The notes beneath the pieces were generated by a model. That model had not been told where the DNA came from, did not search any database, and saw only the letters and a program-made list of their open reading frames with translations. A DNA stretch of 64,000 bases from Deltaproteobacteria bacterium (GTDB lineage Bacteria > Myxococcota_A > Polyangia > Polyangiales > Polyangiaceae): the NCBI GenBank assembly GCA_016218915.1, contig JACRCQ010000074.1, positions 1 through 64,000 on the forward strand, given 5' to 3'. The position numbers were made by a program, and so were the translations under genes. Positions 9,107-17,975 of the stretch are shown here, one piece after another. How positions within the stretch are numbered: position 1 is the first letter of the stretch; each line of letters begins with the position of its first letter.

Positions 9107-9936
9107 GAACGGAAGGCTCGCTGATCGCGTTCACACTGCTGCTCGAATGGGGCGTCGGAACCTTCCTGCTTGCCCGGATCGCACTTCCCCTGGATGGCGG
9201 CGCCGGTGAGGTGATCGCACTCGCAGGAGGCGCCGGCTCCGCCGTGGCACTTGGCTTGTCCCTGCTGCACCTCGGCGTCCCGTCGCGTGCGTTCCTTGCT
9301 CTGCGCAGCTGGCGGACGTCGCCGCTCAGCCGCGAAATCGCCTGCGCCCTGCTGTTCCTGATCGCCTGGGGCGCATGGGCCGTCGCAAGCCCGAGATGGC
9401 TTGGCAACGCTGCTTGGCTGCCCGCACGGGAGCTCGTGGGATGGATCGCCGCTGTCCTGGGGCTGGCGACCGTCGCGAGCGTGGGCGCAGTATACAAGGC
9501 AACCTGCCTGGACGGATGGAGCCGCTCCTTCACCCTGGTGGCGCACGTCGCAACAGCGCTGCTTCTCGGCGCCACGACCGTTGCAGCCGTAGCCGCGCTC
9601 TTCTGTCCGGAAGCGCCCGGACTCCGCCTGATCCTGTGGCTCGCTGCCGCCGCCGAGGCGGTGTTGTTGGCGGGCCTGCCGAGCGCGGTGCATTCCCTTC
9701 GAAGCGGCGCGCCCATGCGCCGTTGGACCGGAGCGCGCATGCCACCCACATGGATTCCCGCCCTTGCCACACGCACCGCATTGCTCCTGGTCGCAAGCGC
9801 ACTGACGCTGTGGATGCTCATCGGCACGGAGCCGACCCGAGCGTCAGCCGCGATCGCGCTTGGCGTCGTATCGATTGCCACAGAGCTGTTCGGACGATGG
9901 CTGTTCTACTCGACGGCGGTCCCCCGATTGCCCTGA
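9103..9936 (+). CDS. DmsC-like membrane anchor subunit
   Basis: A 277-residue protein with about eight hydrophobic helices and no soluble domain, as expected for the quinol-oxidising anchor of a DmsABC-type enzyme. It starts with EGSLIAFTLLLEWGVGTFLL and carries SLLHLGVPSRAFLALRSWRTSPLSRE, a His/Arg-containing loop typical of DmsC. Its ATG overlaps the ferredoxin gene stop (ATGA), so all three genes form one coupled operon. It would take electrons from menaquinol and hold the AB dimer at the cytoplasmic face. No maturation chaperone gene follows. Confidence 0.85.
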   Translation: MRTEGSLIAFTLLLEWGVGTFLLARIALPLDGGAGEVIALAGGAGSAVALGLSLLHLGVPSRAFLALRSWRTSPLSREIACALLFLIAWGAWAVASPRWLGNAAWLPARELVGWIAAVLGLATVASVGAVYKATCLDGWSRSFTLVAHVATALLLGATTVAAVAALFCPEAPGLRLILWLAAAAEAVLLAGLPSAVHSLRSGAPMRRWTGARMPPTWIPALATRTALLLVASALTLWMLIGTEPTRASAAIALGVVSIATELFGRWLFYSTAVPRLP

Positions 9937-10065
9937 GCACAGGGCGCTCCCTTGATCTCCCTGCGGCGCGGTGACTAGAGCATAGGCAACATGCTGACAG
10001 CGCCCAACGGCAAGGCGTACCTCGCTCGCTGGCAGTGACCTTCGACGAGCAGCTATCGCGCGCGA

Positions 10066-10764
10066 TCAGTTGCAGTACGATTGGCAGGACGTGTAGATGC
10101 AGTTGTAGACCGACGCGAGCGCTGCAGAGCAGCTCGCGGGCTGGCCGAGCATGCACTGGCAGAAGCAAGTGTCGTCAGAGCACTGGTTCGAGCACGTGGT
10201 GTTGGTGCCGGACGGACAGGCCGAGTCTGCTTTCGTCAGCTCGACGTCGCACAGGTAGCTGATGCAGTCGCTGCAGTCGTAGCTCCCATAGACGATTCCC
10301 GCCCATCCCTGCAGATCTGCGCACTCCTGGCAGATCACGTCGCACGCACCGCCCGAGCCGCCACTGCCTCCGTACCCGCCGCTTCCACCTGTGCCGCCAC
10401 TGCCGCCCTTGCCGCTGGTTCCCCCAGCCCCGCCCGAGCCACCATTGCCCCCGCCACCGTTGCCACCACCGCCGTTTCCGCCTCCGCCGCTGCCGCCCTC
10501 GCCACCAGCACCACCGCTTCCTCCTTGGGTCGTGCCACCAGCGCCGGAAGATCCTCCCTTGGCAGCGGTCCCACCGCCGCCACCCTTGGCATATGCAGCG
10601 CCCTTGCCTCCGGTGTTGTCGCCCGCCGTGCCTCCCGTGCTTGCGTCGCTGCCGGGCAGGAAGCCCGATGGGTCGACCGCGGTCGCGCAGGAAGACATGC
10701 CTGCGACGAGAACCGTTCCTGCGAGGACCATCCCTGAAAGAAAGGCGCCACGTCCGGGCTTCAT
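10066..10764 (-). CDS. Gly-rich linker lipoprotein with Cys-rich C-terminal domain
   Basis: A 232-residue protein. The N-terminal hydrophobic segment ends at SSC (near residue 26), a lipobox-like site. Residues about 40-140 are almost pure Gly with Ser/Asn/Thr/Lys, probably a flexible surface spacer. The C-terminal ~90 residues carry about 16 Cys in pairs and triplets (CDVICQEC, CSDC, CFCQC, SCQSYCN), suggesting a small disulfide-knotted domain outside the cell. ATG at 10764 was chosen because the signal peptide begins there. The gene downstream of the next lipoprotein on the same strand has the same architecture. No function is assigned; the design is common in myxobacteria. Confidence 0.75.
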   Translation of the reverse strand: MKPGRGAFLSGMVLAGTVLVAGMSSCATAVDPSGFLPGSDASTGGTAGDNTGGKGAAYAKGGGGGTAAKGGSSGAGGTTQGGSGGAGGEGGSGGGGNGGGGNGGGGNGGSGGAGGTSGKGGSGGTGGSGGYGGSGGSGGACDVICQECADLQGWAGIVYGSYDCSDCISYLCDVELTKADSACPSGTNTTCSNQCSDDTCFCQCMLGQPASCSAALASVYNCIYTSCQSYCN

Positions 10765-10840
10765 GGGGACATTGTACCCCGAGAAGCTCGTCCGCGCCCA
10801 TTGTCGTACGAAGGCTCGACGCACGAAAGCAGGGGGGCGC

Positions 10841-12157
10841 TCAGTTGCAGACACCGTACTGGGTGGTTCCCACGTACACCGCCGGGGTGAAGGGATAGCA
10901 GCTGAGATAGCCTGGGCAATCCAGGCTGGATGTGCACCATTTCAGGCAAACGACCTGGCTCCCTGTGTTCACGCAATCAAACCCGCCCTTGCAGTCGAGG
11001 GGGCTGGAGCACGGGGACATGTCGCCTCCGAGTCCCGCAGGGCCGATGCAGTCCGATGAGCCGTTGCCAGAGGTCACGCACTGCGTGTTCGGGCCGCACG
11101 CTGCGAACACAGCCGTGGATTGCTGCGGGTTCTTCGGATTGCACTGCTGCGTACAGACGAGGAACGAAGGGACCGGAACGTTGCCCGACGCTACGACCTG
11201 ATCGCACTGCCTGTACGGCGATCCTGGACAGTCCAGGGTGGAATCGCAGAACGGCTTGCACACGCCAGCCACGCACGACGTACCGATCTGGCACTGCCCG
11301 AGATTGTTGCAGTTGTTGTACGGCGGCGTCTGCCCGCCGGGCACACAGGCCGTCTCTCCAGTTGTGGAAATGACGTCGCAGTTCTCCGCTGGAAGACAGC
11401 CGCATTGGGGCAAGTCATCGCAAGAGCCCAGGACCGGAGGAATGCACGGGACGCCCCCTGTACCGCCAGCTCCGCCCGTGCCTGCTGTGCCGCCAGTGCC
11501 CGCAGTGCCTCCCGTGCCGCTCGTACCTGCAGTACCTGCCGTGCCTGCAGTACCTGCCGTGCCTGCAGTACCTGCCGTGCCTGCAGTACCTGCCGTGCCT
11601 GCAGTGCCGCCCGTGCCCGCTGTGCCCGCAGTGCCCGCGCTTCCTCCCTTGCCAGCCGAACCGGCGGTTCCTGCTGCACCACCACTGCCTGCGAGCCCGC
11701 CGCCTCCGGCCGCTCCGCCGCTGCCGGCAACGCCGGCTGCGCCCGCGCTGCCACCCGCGCCGGATGATCCCGCAGCTCCGCCCGTGCCCGCCTGACCGCC
11801 AGCACCAGAGCTTCCTGCGATTCCGCCTCCGCCAGCCGAACCATCGACGCCGCCCGCGCCTGCCGCATCATCGCCGGCATCCATGCCCGCGGCGCCTGCA
11901 GCGCCGCCCTGCACGCCAGCGGTCCCCGCTGATCCGGCGGCCGTGCTACCAGCGGAGCCGCCATTGCCCGCAGCCCCGGCGAGTCCGCCTCCTGCTCCTG
12001 CCGGGCCACCGGCGCTGCCAGCCTGGTCCCCCGCGCTTCCGGCGGAACCGACGGGATTCTCGTCGACTCCAGTTCCGGTCGCGCAGGCACCAGCCAGTGC
12101 AACGAGCAACATGGGCCCGGACCAACGGAAGACCTTCCTCACAACCGACCTCCGCAA
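10841..12157 (-). CDS. Ala/Gly/Thr-rich linker lipoprotein with Cys-rich C-terminal domain
   Basis: A 438-residue lipoprotein with the signal MLLVALAGAC (Cys25). Residues about 35-245 form a low-complexity Gly/Ala/Ser/Thr linker that includes a run of TAGTAG repeats encoded by a perfect 18-bp minisatellite. The last ~190 residues have many Cys in short loops (CDDLPQCGCLPAENC, CQIGTSCVAGVCKPFC, CSSPLDCKGGFDC, CPGYLSC), similar to extracellular Cys-rich modules. It lies 76 bases upstream of the other Gly-rich lipoprotein and is probably co-transcribed with it. A surface display or adhesion role is inference from architecture. Confidence 0.75.
   Translation of the reverse strand: MRRSVVRKVFRWSGPMLLVALAGACATGTGVDENPVGSAGSAGDQAGSAGGPAGAGGGLAGAAGNGGSAGSTAAGSAGTAGVQGGAAGAAGMDAGDDAAGAGGVDGSAGGGGIAGSSGAGGQAGTGGAAGSSGAGGSAGAAGVAGSGGAAGGGGLAGSGGAAGTAGSAGKGGSAGTAGTAGTGGTAGTAGTAGTAGTAGTAGTAGTAGTAGTSGTGGTAGTGGTAGTGGAGGTGGVPCIPPVLGSCDDLPQCGCLPAENCDVISTTGETACVPGGQTPPYNNCNNLGQCQIGTSCVAGVCKPFCDSTLDCPGSPYRQCDQVVASGNVPVPSFLVCTQQCNPKNPQQSTAVFAACGPNTQCVTSGNGSSDCIGPAGLGGDMSPCSSPLDCKGGFDCVNTGSQVVCLKWCTSSLDCPGYLSCYPFTPAVYVGTTQYGVCN
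11531..11602. repeat. Perfect 18-bp tandem repeat, four copies
   Basis: Four identical 18-base units (agtacctgccgtgcctgc) stand head to tail inside the linker of the Ala/Gly/Thr-rich lipoprotein, with degenerate copies on both sides. They encode alternating Thr-Ala-Gly tripeptides on the minus strand. Exact identity at synonymous positions points to recent slippage or unequal recombination, so linker length may vary between strains. Confidence 0.9.
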
Positions 12158-12265
12158 AGAAGAAAAGGACGCTCGCTCATCCTATCACGAGCAGTGATCG
12201 CATGCATGAACGTCGGAGGTTCTGGAGCGCCGGACCGTGGGCTGGATCAGCGGCAGCTGCGGGTG

Positions 12266-13024
12266 TCACTTCGTGACGATCGTGGCTGACTTGATGTAGT
12301 CGAGGCGGGGGAACTCACGTTTGAGGTAGGCGTTGCCCTCGGACTGGACGGTCGGCTGCTGGGGCTGCTCACCATATTCCTTGTTGATTGCGTCGATCAC
12401 TTCGGTGCCGGAGATGACCTTGGCAAACGGGGGGAAGCCCATCTTGTCGAGCCGATCGTTGTTCTTGTAGTTGATGAACATCTGGGTGGTGCGCGAGTTG
12501 GGGCCACCCTTGGCAAAGGTCAGTGTGCCCTTCTCGTTGGATTGCTTGCTCGTCGGATCGTCCTGCAGCTGGGCGGTACGCCACGCGGCCGCGACTTCCG
12601 GGTTGCCATGGATGCCGAACTGCACGACGAAGTCGGGCACGACACGGAAGAAGCCGATGTCGGTGAAGAAGCCGAGCTTGACCAGGTTGTAGAAGCGATC
12701 GGCACCGATGGGGGCCCAGGCGCGCGTGGCTTCGACGACGAAATCGCCTTTGGTCGTGGTGAACTTGACCTTGAACTTCTCGGGCGCCTTTTCCTTGGCC
12801 GCTTCGGGCTTGAGGAGCGCCGGATTGACGGGCGCAGCCGATTGGGTCGCGGTGGGCGTCGATGCGGGCACGGCCTCGGCCTTGGAAGGCTGGGGGGCAG
12901 GTGCTGAAGGAGTGGCTGCCGGAGGCGTGGGCTTGGCAGGCTCCTCGGACTTCTTGTCGCAGGCGAAGGCGGTCAGCATCAGGGCAAAGATGAGGGCGAA
13001 TAGCGGTAGAATGCGACGTTTCAT
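12266..13024 (-). CDS. Cyclophilin-type peptidyl-prolyl isomerase, lipoprotein
   Basis: A 252-residue protein. The signal MKRRILPLFALIFALMLTAFAC ends in a lipobox Cys22. A Pro/Ala/Ser-rich spacer (about 25-80) leads to a cyclophilin domain with KFTTTKGDFVVEATR, GFFRVVPDFVVQFG and MFINYKNNDRLDKMGFPPFAKVISG. The QFG and FINYxxNxRLD motifs are those of the bacterial short cyclophilins. It would catalyse cis-trans proline isomerisation in the periplasm, helping fold exported proteins. It is divergent from the SDR gene, with 158 bases between them. Confidence 0.9.
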   Translation of the reverse strand: MKRRILPLFALIFALMLTAFACDKKSEEPAKPTPPAATPSAPAPQPSKAEAVPASTPTATQSAAPVNPALLKPEAAKEKAPEKFKVKFTTTKGDFVVEATRAWAPIGADRFYNLVKLGFFTDIGFFRVVPDFVVQFGIHGNPEVAAAWRTAQLQDDPTSKQSNEKGTLTFAKGGPNSRTTQMFINYKNNDRLDKMGFPPFAKVISGTEVIDAINKEYGEQPQQPTVQSEGNAYLKREFPRLDYIKSATIVTK

Positions 13025-13182
13025 GCTCGTGCTCCTGGATGGCGCATCCTACGCCGGGCGCACGATCGGTCAAGGGGAACTTCGGCGCCCTCTTGACGCC
13101 GATTCGTGGTTCCCGGCAGCGTGGGCTGCTGCTCGTTACGGCCCACACATCCCTGGGCTGGGAGCGCATACAGGAGGCCGCC

Positions 13183-13932
13183 ATGACCTTGAAGAACCGT
13201 ATCGTTCTGATCACCGGAGCCAGCCGGGGCATCGGAGCTGCGACCGCGAAGCTACTCGCATCCCGGGGAGCCCACGTGGCCGTCAACTACTTCCAGAGTG
13301 AGCCAGCGGCCCGTGCCGTCGTCGAGGAGATCCTCAAGGCCGATGGCAAAGCCATCGCTGTGCAGGGCGATGTGCGCGACCCGGCGCAGGTCCAGAAGCT
13401 GGTCGAAGAAGTGCGCGCGCGCCTCGGTCCCATTGACACGCTCGTGGCCAATGCGTCGATCAGCTTCCCTGTCGTGCCCTTCGTCGAGTTCCCCTGGGAA
13501 GCCTTTGAAGCAAAGCTGCTCGGCGAGCTCAAGGCCGCGTTCTTCTGCTGCAAAGCTGTGATTCCGTCGATGATCGAGCGCAAGTCAGGCTGCATCATCG
13601 CGATCTCGAGCGGCCTGTCGCGTCATCCCGGTGAGGGATTCTGCGCTCACAGCACGGCAAAGTCAGGCCTCGATTCTTTCATGAAGTCGCTCGCGCTGGA
13701 GCTGGGACCGCACGGGATCCGCGTCAACGTGGTGGCCCCGGGGTTGACCGAGACCGATGCGACCAGCTTCCTGCCCAAGGAGCGCAAGGACATGATGGCG
13801 CGCATGACCCCACTGCGACGCATCGGCCAGCCCGAGGACGTCGCTGGAGCGGTGCTCGCTCTTGCCGGCGAAACATCCCGCTTCTTGACCGGCCTGTACG
13901 TGCCAGTGAGCGGCGGCATGCAGATGACCTGA
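13183..13932 (+). CDS. SDR family oxidoreductase with His in place of catalytic Tyr
   Basis: A 249-residue Rossmann-fold protein. The NAD(P)-binding motif GASRGIG is near residues 11-17, with NYFQSEPAA suggesting NADPH preference. The catalytic Ser is in AISSG, but the expected YxxxK reads HSTAK (His156, Lys160). C-terminal NVVAPGLTETD and PEDVAGAVLALAGETSRFLTGLYVPVSGG are typical of FabG-like SDRs. ATG at 13183 follows AGGAGG with correct spacing; the frame from 13039 is an upstream extension. Because the catalytic Tyr is missing, it may have altered chemistry or be a non-catalytic subunit. The substrate is unknown. Confidence 0.85.
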   Translation: MTLKNRIVLITGASRGIGAATAKLLASRGAHVAVNYFQSEPAARAVVEEILKADGKAIAVQGDVRDPAQVQKLVEEVRARLGPIDTLVANASISFPVVPFVEFPWEAFEAKLLGELKAAFFCCKAVIPSMIERKSGCIIAISSGLSRHPGEGFCAHSTAKSGLDSFMKSLALELGPHGIRVNVVAPGLTETDATSFLPKERKDMMARMTPLRRIGQPEDVAGAVLALAGETSRFLTGLYVPVSGGMQMT

Positions 13933-14019
13933 AGATCAGGAAGGTTCGGCGCATCGGACCGTATCACCGCACTGCGCAGGGTGCGCCAGGGCGGTGGCTC
14001 GCGCAGGGGTACAGCGAAC

Positions 14020-15969
14020 ATGAGCATGATCAAGAGCAGGTGGCTTTCGGGCGCGGGATGCACTCTGATCGTCGGCGCGATCGCTGCTGCGTGCGGCGGG
14101 TCCGGCGACCCGCTCTTCGAAGGGGCGGGCGCGGCAGCAGGCTCGGGCGGCGCCGCAGGCACCGGCGGGGCAGGTGGCGCTGGCGGCACTACCAACGACG
14201 CATCGGCTGGCACCGGAGGCGTAGCGGGCAGCGCGGGCAAGGCAGGAGGCGCGACCGGGGGAGCGGCGGGCACGGGCGGCTCCAGCCCCTGCGGGTCGTG
14301 CGACGACGGCGTGAGCTGCACCGTGGACAGCTGCAAGGGCAACAAGTGCGTGCACGAGCCTGACAGCAAGCTGTGCCAGGCAGACTACACGTGCGATCCG
14401 TTGACCGGCTGCATCCCGAGCATGGCGTGCGCGACCACGGCCGACTGCGAGAAGAAGCTCGGCGGCGACGCCTGCAAGACGGACATCAAGTGCGACCCTT
14501 CCAAGTCGATCTGCACCTGGCAGGCGCTCGACAAGGACAAGGATGGCAGTGCGCCGGTCGTCTGCGGTGGAAAGGACTGCGACGACAACGATGCGACGGT
14601 CCACCCCGGAGCGAGCGACACCTGCGATGGCAAGGACAATGACTGCAGTGGGAAGATCGACGACGGGGCGACGTGCCCGGGACTGCAGAAGTGCACGTCG
14701 GGTGCTTGCGTGTGCCCGGCCGACAACCAGTGTGGCTCCGAATGCGTGGACAAGAACGCCGACCCGAACCACTGCGGCTCGTGCGGCAATGCATGTCCTT
14801 CGGCGGCAACCTGCAAGAGCGGCACGTGCGTGTGCGATTCCAACGCGACCATCTGCTCCGGCACCTGCGTGGACCTGAACGTCGACCCCAACAACTGCGG
14901 CACGTGCAATGCCAAGTGCGCGACCGGCTACAGCTGCCAGAACAAGACGTGTCTGTGCGCCAAGACGCCGTGCAACGGCCAGTGCATCGATACCGCGAGC
15001 GACCCGTACAATTGCGGAGCGTGCAACCATGCGTGCGGCGCGGGCCAGACCTGCTCCAGCGGCCAGTGCTGGTGCCCGGGCAACGTGCCCGCGTGCAACG
15101 GAGCATGCCCGGACTTCAGCACGGACCCGAACAACTGCGGCGCCTGCGGCACCAAGTGCACCGGAGGCAAAAGCTGCGTGAGCGGCGGCTGCGTGTGCAC
15201 GGGCGGGCTGACCGACTGCTCGGGAGCGTGCGTCAATCTCGCCAACAACGACAACAACTGCGGCGCCTGCGGCACCAAGTGCGCGCTGCCGACCAAGTGC
15301 ACCAACTCTGTGTGCAGCGCCTGTCCCACGACCGATCTGGTGATCCTGCTCGATGAATCGGGATCGACGATGACGACGTTCACGAACACGAGCATCACGC
15401 GGCTGCAGGCGATGGTCGGCGCCGCCAAGGCGTTCATCGCAGAGCCTGCATCTGCGAACATCGGAGTCGGGATGCAGTACTTCCCGCTCAGCACCAACTC
15501 CTGCGTGGTCTCGGACTTCGCAAAGCCGGCGATCGCAGTGGACCTGCTTTCGGTTCCAGCGCAGCTCACGGCCCTCAACCAGTGGCTTGACGCCCAGGTC
15601 CCCACTGCGGCTACTCCGATGGCGGTGGCCCTGCAAGGTGTGCTTCAGTATTCCAAGGCGAGGGCGCAGGGCACCGGCCACCGCGTTGCAGTGGTGATGC
15701 TCACGGATGGAATTCCGAACGACTGCGGCACGAATCCGTCGACGATTGACGCGGTCAACGCAGTGCAGCCATACGCGGCCGGAACCCCGAAAGTGCCGAC
15801 CTACGTGGTGGGAGTGGGTGATCCCGGGCAGTCCTACGATTGGACGCCGGCCGACTGGAACCAGATCGCGGCGGCAGGTGGGACAGGGCAATTCTACGAA
15901 GGGAAGAGCCAGGCCGAGATCCTTGCCGACCTGGACGCAATCCGCACCGCATTCGCCACTTGCCCCTGA
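14020..15969 (+). CDS. VWA-domain lipoprotein with MopE motif and Cys-rich repeats
   Basis: A 649-residue exported protein. Lipobox IAAAC places Cys at 25. A Gly/Ala linker (30-95) is followed by a Cys-rich segment, then a MopE-type metal motif (CDDNDATVHPG...CDGKDNDCSGKIDDG, near 185-225). About six repeats of the NCGxCxxxC...C type follow. From about 435 comes a von Willebrand A domain with DLVILLDESGSTM; the DxSxS MIDAS begins at Asp445. VWA domains bind partner proteins through a metal, so a surface adhesion or scaffold role is likely but unproven. ATG at 14020 precedes the signal peptide. The same domain set recurs at 16645, 36962 and 38806. Confidence 0.82.
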   Translation: MSMIKSRWLSGAGCTLIVGAIAAACGGSGDPLFEGAGAAAGSGGAAGTGGAGGAGGTTNDASAGTGGVAGSAGKAGGATGGAAGTGGSSPCGSCDDGVSCTVDSCKGNKCVHEPDSKLCQADYTCDPLTGCIPSMACATTADCEKKLGGDACKTDIKCDPSKSICTWQALDKDKDGSAPVVCGGKDCDDNDATVHPGASDTCDGKDNDCSGKIDDGATCPGLQKCTSGACVCPADNQCGSECVDKNADPNHCGSCGNACPSAATCKSGTCVCDSNATICSGTCVDLNVDPNNCGTCNAKCATGYSCQNKTCLCAKTPCNGQCIDTASDPYNCGACNHACGAGQTCSSGQCWCPGNVPACNGACPDFSTDPNNCGACGTKCTGGKSCVSGGCVCTGGLTDCSGACVNLANNDNNCGACGTKCALPTKCTNSVCSACPTTDLVILLDESGSTMTTFTNTSITRLQAMVGAAKAFIAEPASANIGVGMQYFPLSTNSCVVSDFAKPAIAVDLLSVPAQLTALNQWLDAQVPTAATPMAVALQGVLQYSKARAQGTGHRVAVVMLTDGIPNDCGTNPSTIDAVNAVQPYAAGTPKVPTYVVGVGDPGQSYDWTPADWNQIAAAGGTGQFYEGKSQAEILADLDAIRTAFATCP

Positions 15970-16104
15970 CACCTTCCCGTCCTTCCTTCCCATGCATCGG
16001 ACCATCCCATCACGGTTTGCGCCGTGCAGCGTTCAGCGCGTTTCATGGCGCGATGCGCAGGGAAATACTGCGGATCTTCCACTTGCGGCCCCTCCCGCCG
16101 TTTG

Positions 16105-16119
16105 GTAGGTTCTACCTAC
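16105..16119. promoter_or_regulatory. Perfect inverted repeat upstream of small hypothetical gene
   Basis: Two six-base arms (GTAGGT and ACCTAC) flank a three-base spacer, 77 bases before the start at 16197. The symmetry suits a dimeric regulator site. There is no other sign of what would bind it, and short palindromes also occur by chance. Confidence 0.3.
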
Positions 16120-16196
16120 TCCTGCCTGATCCTCCGGGTGCATCGCTCCGCGAGATCAGCGCCTCACAACGCGCCACGACTGCGAAGGAGTTGCTC

Positions 16197-16544
16197 ATGG
16201 CACGCAAGCGGGTTTTCATCGCTGCGTACGAGATCCAGCACGCGAGCCGCCTGGTGTACAAGTTCAGACCGCTGATCCCGGATCCAGCCGACATGCTTCC
16301 GCTCGAGCATTCCCTGCTGCTGGCCGCGACGCGTCACATTCGCGATCGTGCGCCGTCTCGCCTCGGCGGCCTTCGCGTCGATCCCAAGGTGCTGCAGTCC
16401 GCCCTGACCACCTTCCTGAGGGAAGAGCTCGAGCAGGTCTTTCGCGGCGACGAGATCGAGGTGGTGGATGACGCGACCGTGCAGACGCGCATCCGGTCTG
16501 GTGTCTGGTCCGAACGTCAACACCACGCCTCCGCATTGAACTGA
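16197..16544 (+). CDS. Small hypothetical protein, 115 residues
   Basis: The start ATG at 16197 lies 7 bases after GAAGGAG, a good ribosome site. The product is basic at first (MARKRVFIAAYEIQ) and then mixed, with no Cys, signal peptide or membrane segment, so it is probably cytoplasmic. The C-terminal half (FLREELEQVFRGDEIEVVDD) is predicted helix then strand. I do not recognise the family. It stands alone between two VWA lipoprotein genes, downstream of a perfect inverted repeat. Confidence 0.6.
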   Translation: MARKRVFIAAYEIQHASRLVYKFRPLIPDPADMLPLEHSLLLAATRHIRDRAPSRLGGLRVDPKVLQSALTTFLREELEQVFRGDEIEVVDDATVQTRIRSGVWSERQHHASALN

Positions 16545-16644
16545 GCCCAATCACGATTTCCCGTCTTCGACGCGTCGTGCCGAACAGGCAGACACGTTGC
16601 GGGCGCCTCTTGCGCTGAAGTCACGAAAGCGAGAGCATGGAAAC

Positions 16645-17925
16645 ATGAATGCGACGAGCTGCAGTCGATGGGTCTTGGGCCTTATGCCATTCACTGCGTT
16701 GGTGATCGGCTCTGCTTGCGGCGGGGGCGATTCGGCAACGGCTCCCCCGAGCGACGGATTCCTGACCGACGGCGGCGGGGGAAAGGGCGGCGCTGGCAAG
16801 GCTGGAGCTGCGGGCGGATTGATCAATCCTGACGGCTCGGTCGCCGGAAACGCAGGAGCATCCGGACAAGGCGGCTCCGCAGCAAGCGCAGGCGCAGGCG
16901 GAGCAGGCGTCGACGCCCACACGAATGATGTCTCGTTCAACTACGACGCTCCGGTGTTCGACGCGGAGCTCAACCAGGACTCTGCCTGCGCCCAAGCCAC
17001 CGCTGAAGCCAAGCCGATGCCGTTGGACATGTATCTCATGCTCGACGTCACCGGAAGCATGGGCTCGGACTGCAACGTCGGAGGGACCACCGCCTCCAAG
17101 TGGTGCAGGGCGATCAACGCGGTCGCAGGCTTCGTGCAAGCCCCCTCCTCCAATGGGATGGGCGTTGCCCTTCAGTTCTTCAGCACCGCCATCAGCTCCG
17201 CGTGCAACGGCAACGTCTACGACACGCCTGCGGTACCCATGGCCCTTCTGCCGGGAAATGCCAACGCCATCATCGCCTCGCTCAACTCCCACTCTCCTGG
17301 GGGCAACACCCCGACCGAGGGTGCGCTTCGGGGCATTGCGAAGTACACGGTGGGAGCGCAGACGCCCGGGCGCGTGATGATCGGGATCCTGGTGACCGAC
17401 GGCAGCCCGACCTCGTGCAACACGAGCATTCCCGCGCTGGCCAACATCGCATCCCAGCACTTCGCCGCGACCGGCATCCGCACCTACGTGATCGGCATGA
17501 CCGGCGCCAACTTCGGCAACCTCGAGACCATCGCAACCGCGGGCGGTGCGCCGCAGCATGCCAACTACTGCTCGGGCGCCGCCAACTGCCACTACTACAA
17601 CGTGGGCGACGGCGACCCGCAGGCGTTCATCGACGCACTCAAGCAGATCCAGCAGAGCGCCATCGCGTGCACCTGGCAGATGCCGACCAGCGATGCGGGC
17701 CTGGTCGATCCGGACAAGATCAAGATCCAGTACACGCCGGGAGGCGGGGGGAACCCGCAGGAGCTGACGCGCGTGACCGATGCGAGCCAGTGCGTGGCCG
17801 GCGGCTGGTACTACGACAACAACGCCAACCCGACCTCGATCCAGCTCTGCCCTGACACGTGCACCACCGTGCAAGCCGACACCGCCGCCAAGATCAGCGT
17901 CCTGCTCGGATGCCAGGGCACCTGA
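16645..17925 (+). CDS. VWA-domain lipoprotein
   Basis: A 426-residue lipoprotein. Signal and lipobox end at IGSAC (Cys25). A Gly/Ala linker spans about 35-95. A von Willebrand A domain starts near 128 with MYLMLDVTGSMGSDC; the MIDAS is DxTGS at Asp134. It continues through GNTPTEGALRGIAKY (the usual second metal loop) and GILVTDGSPTSC. Cys pairs across the domain and a Cys-rich tail indicate an extracytoplasmic, disulfide-stabilised fold. The ATG at 16645 directly precedes the signal peptide. Compared with the gene at 14020 it lacks MopE and Cys-repeat modules. Ligand and function are unknown. Confidence 0.82.
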   Translation: MNATSCSRWVLGLMPFTALVIGSACGGGDSATAPPSDGFLTDGGGGKGGAGKAGAAGGLINPDGSVAGNAGASGQGGSAASAGAGGAGVDAHTNDVSFNYDAPVFDAELNQDSACAQATAEAKPMPLDMYLMLDVTGSMGSDCNVGGTTASKWCRAINAVAGFVQAPSSNGMGVALQFFSTAISSACNGNVYDTPAVPMALLPGNANAIIASLNSHSPGGNTPTEGALRGIAKYTVGAQTPGRVMIGILVTDGSPTSCNTSIPALANIASQHFAATGIRTYVIGMTGANFGNLETIATAGGAPQHANYCSGAANCHYYNVGDGDPQAFIDALKQIQQSAIACTWQMPTSDAGLVDPDKIKIQYTPGGGGNPQELTRVTDASQCVAGGWYYDNNANPTSIQLCPDTCTTVQADTAAKISVLLGCQGT

Positions 17926-17942
17926 CCGACCTTACCATCGCA

Positions 17943-17975
17943 CCCATCCCGTCATCGGATGGGAAGCTTCCCATC
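17943..17975. terminator. Overlapping inverted repeats between convergent genes
   Basis: CCCATCC/GGATGGG (7-bp arms, 7-base loop) overlaps an 18-bp perfect palindrome centred on AAGCTT at 17958-17975. They sit in the 48-base gap between the VWA lipoprotein and the GTPase gene, reaching the latter's stop codon. No T-run follows on either strand, so a bidirectional terminator or transcript-end structure is only a guess. Confidence 0.35.
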
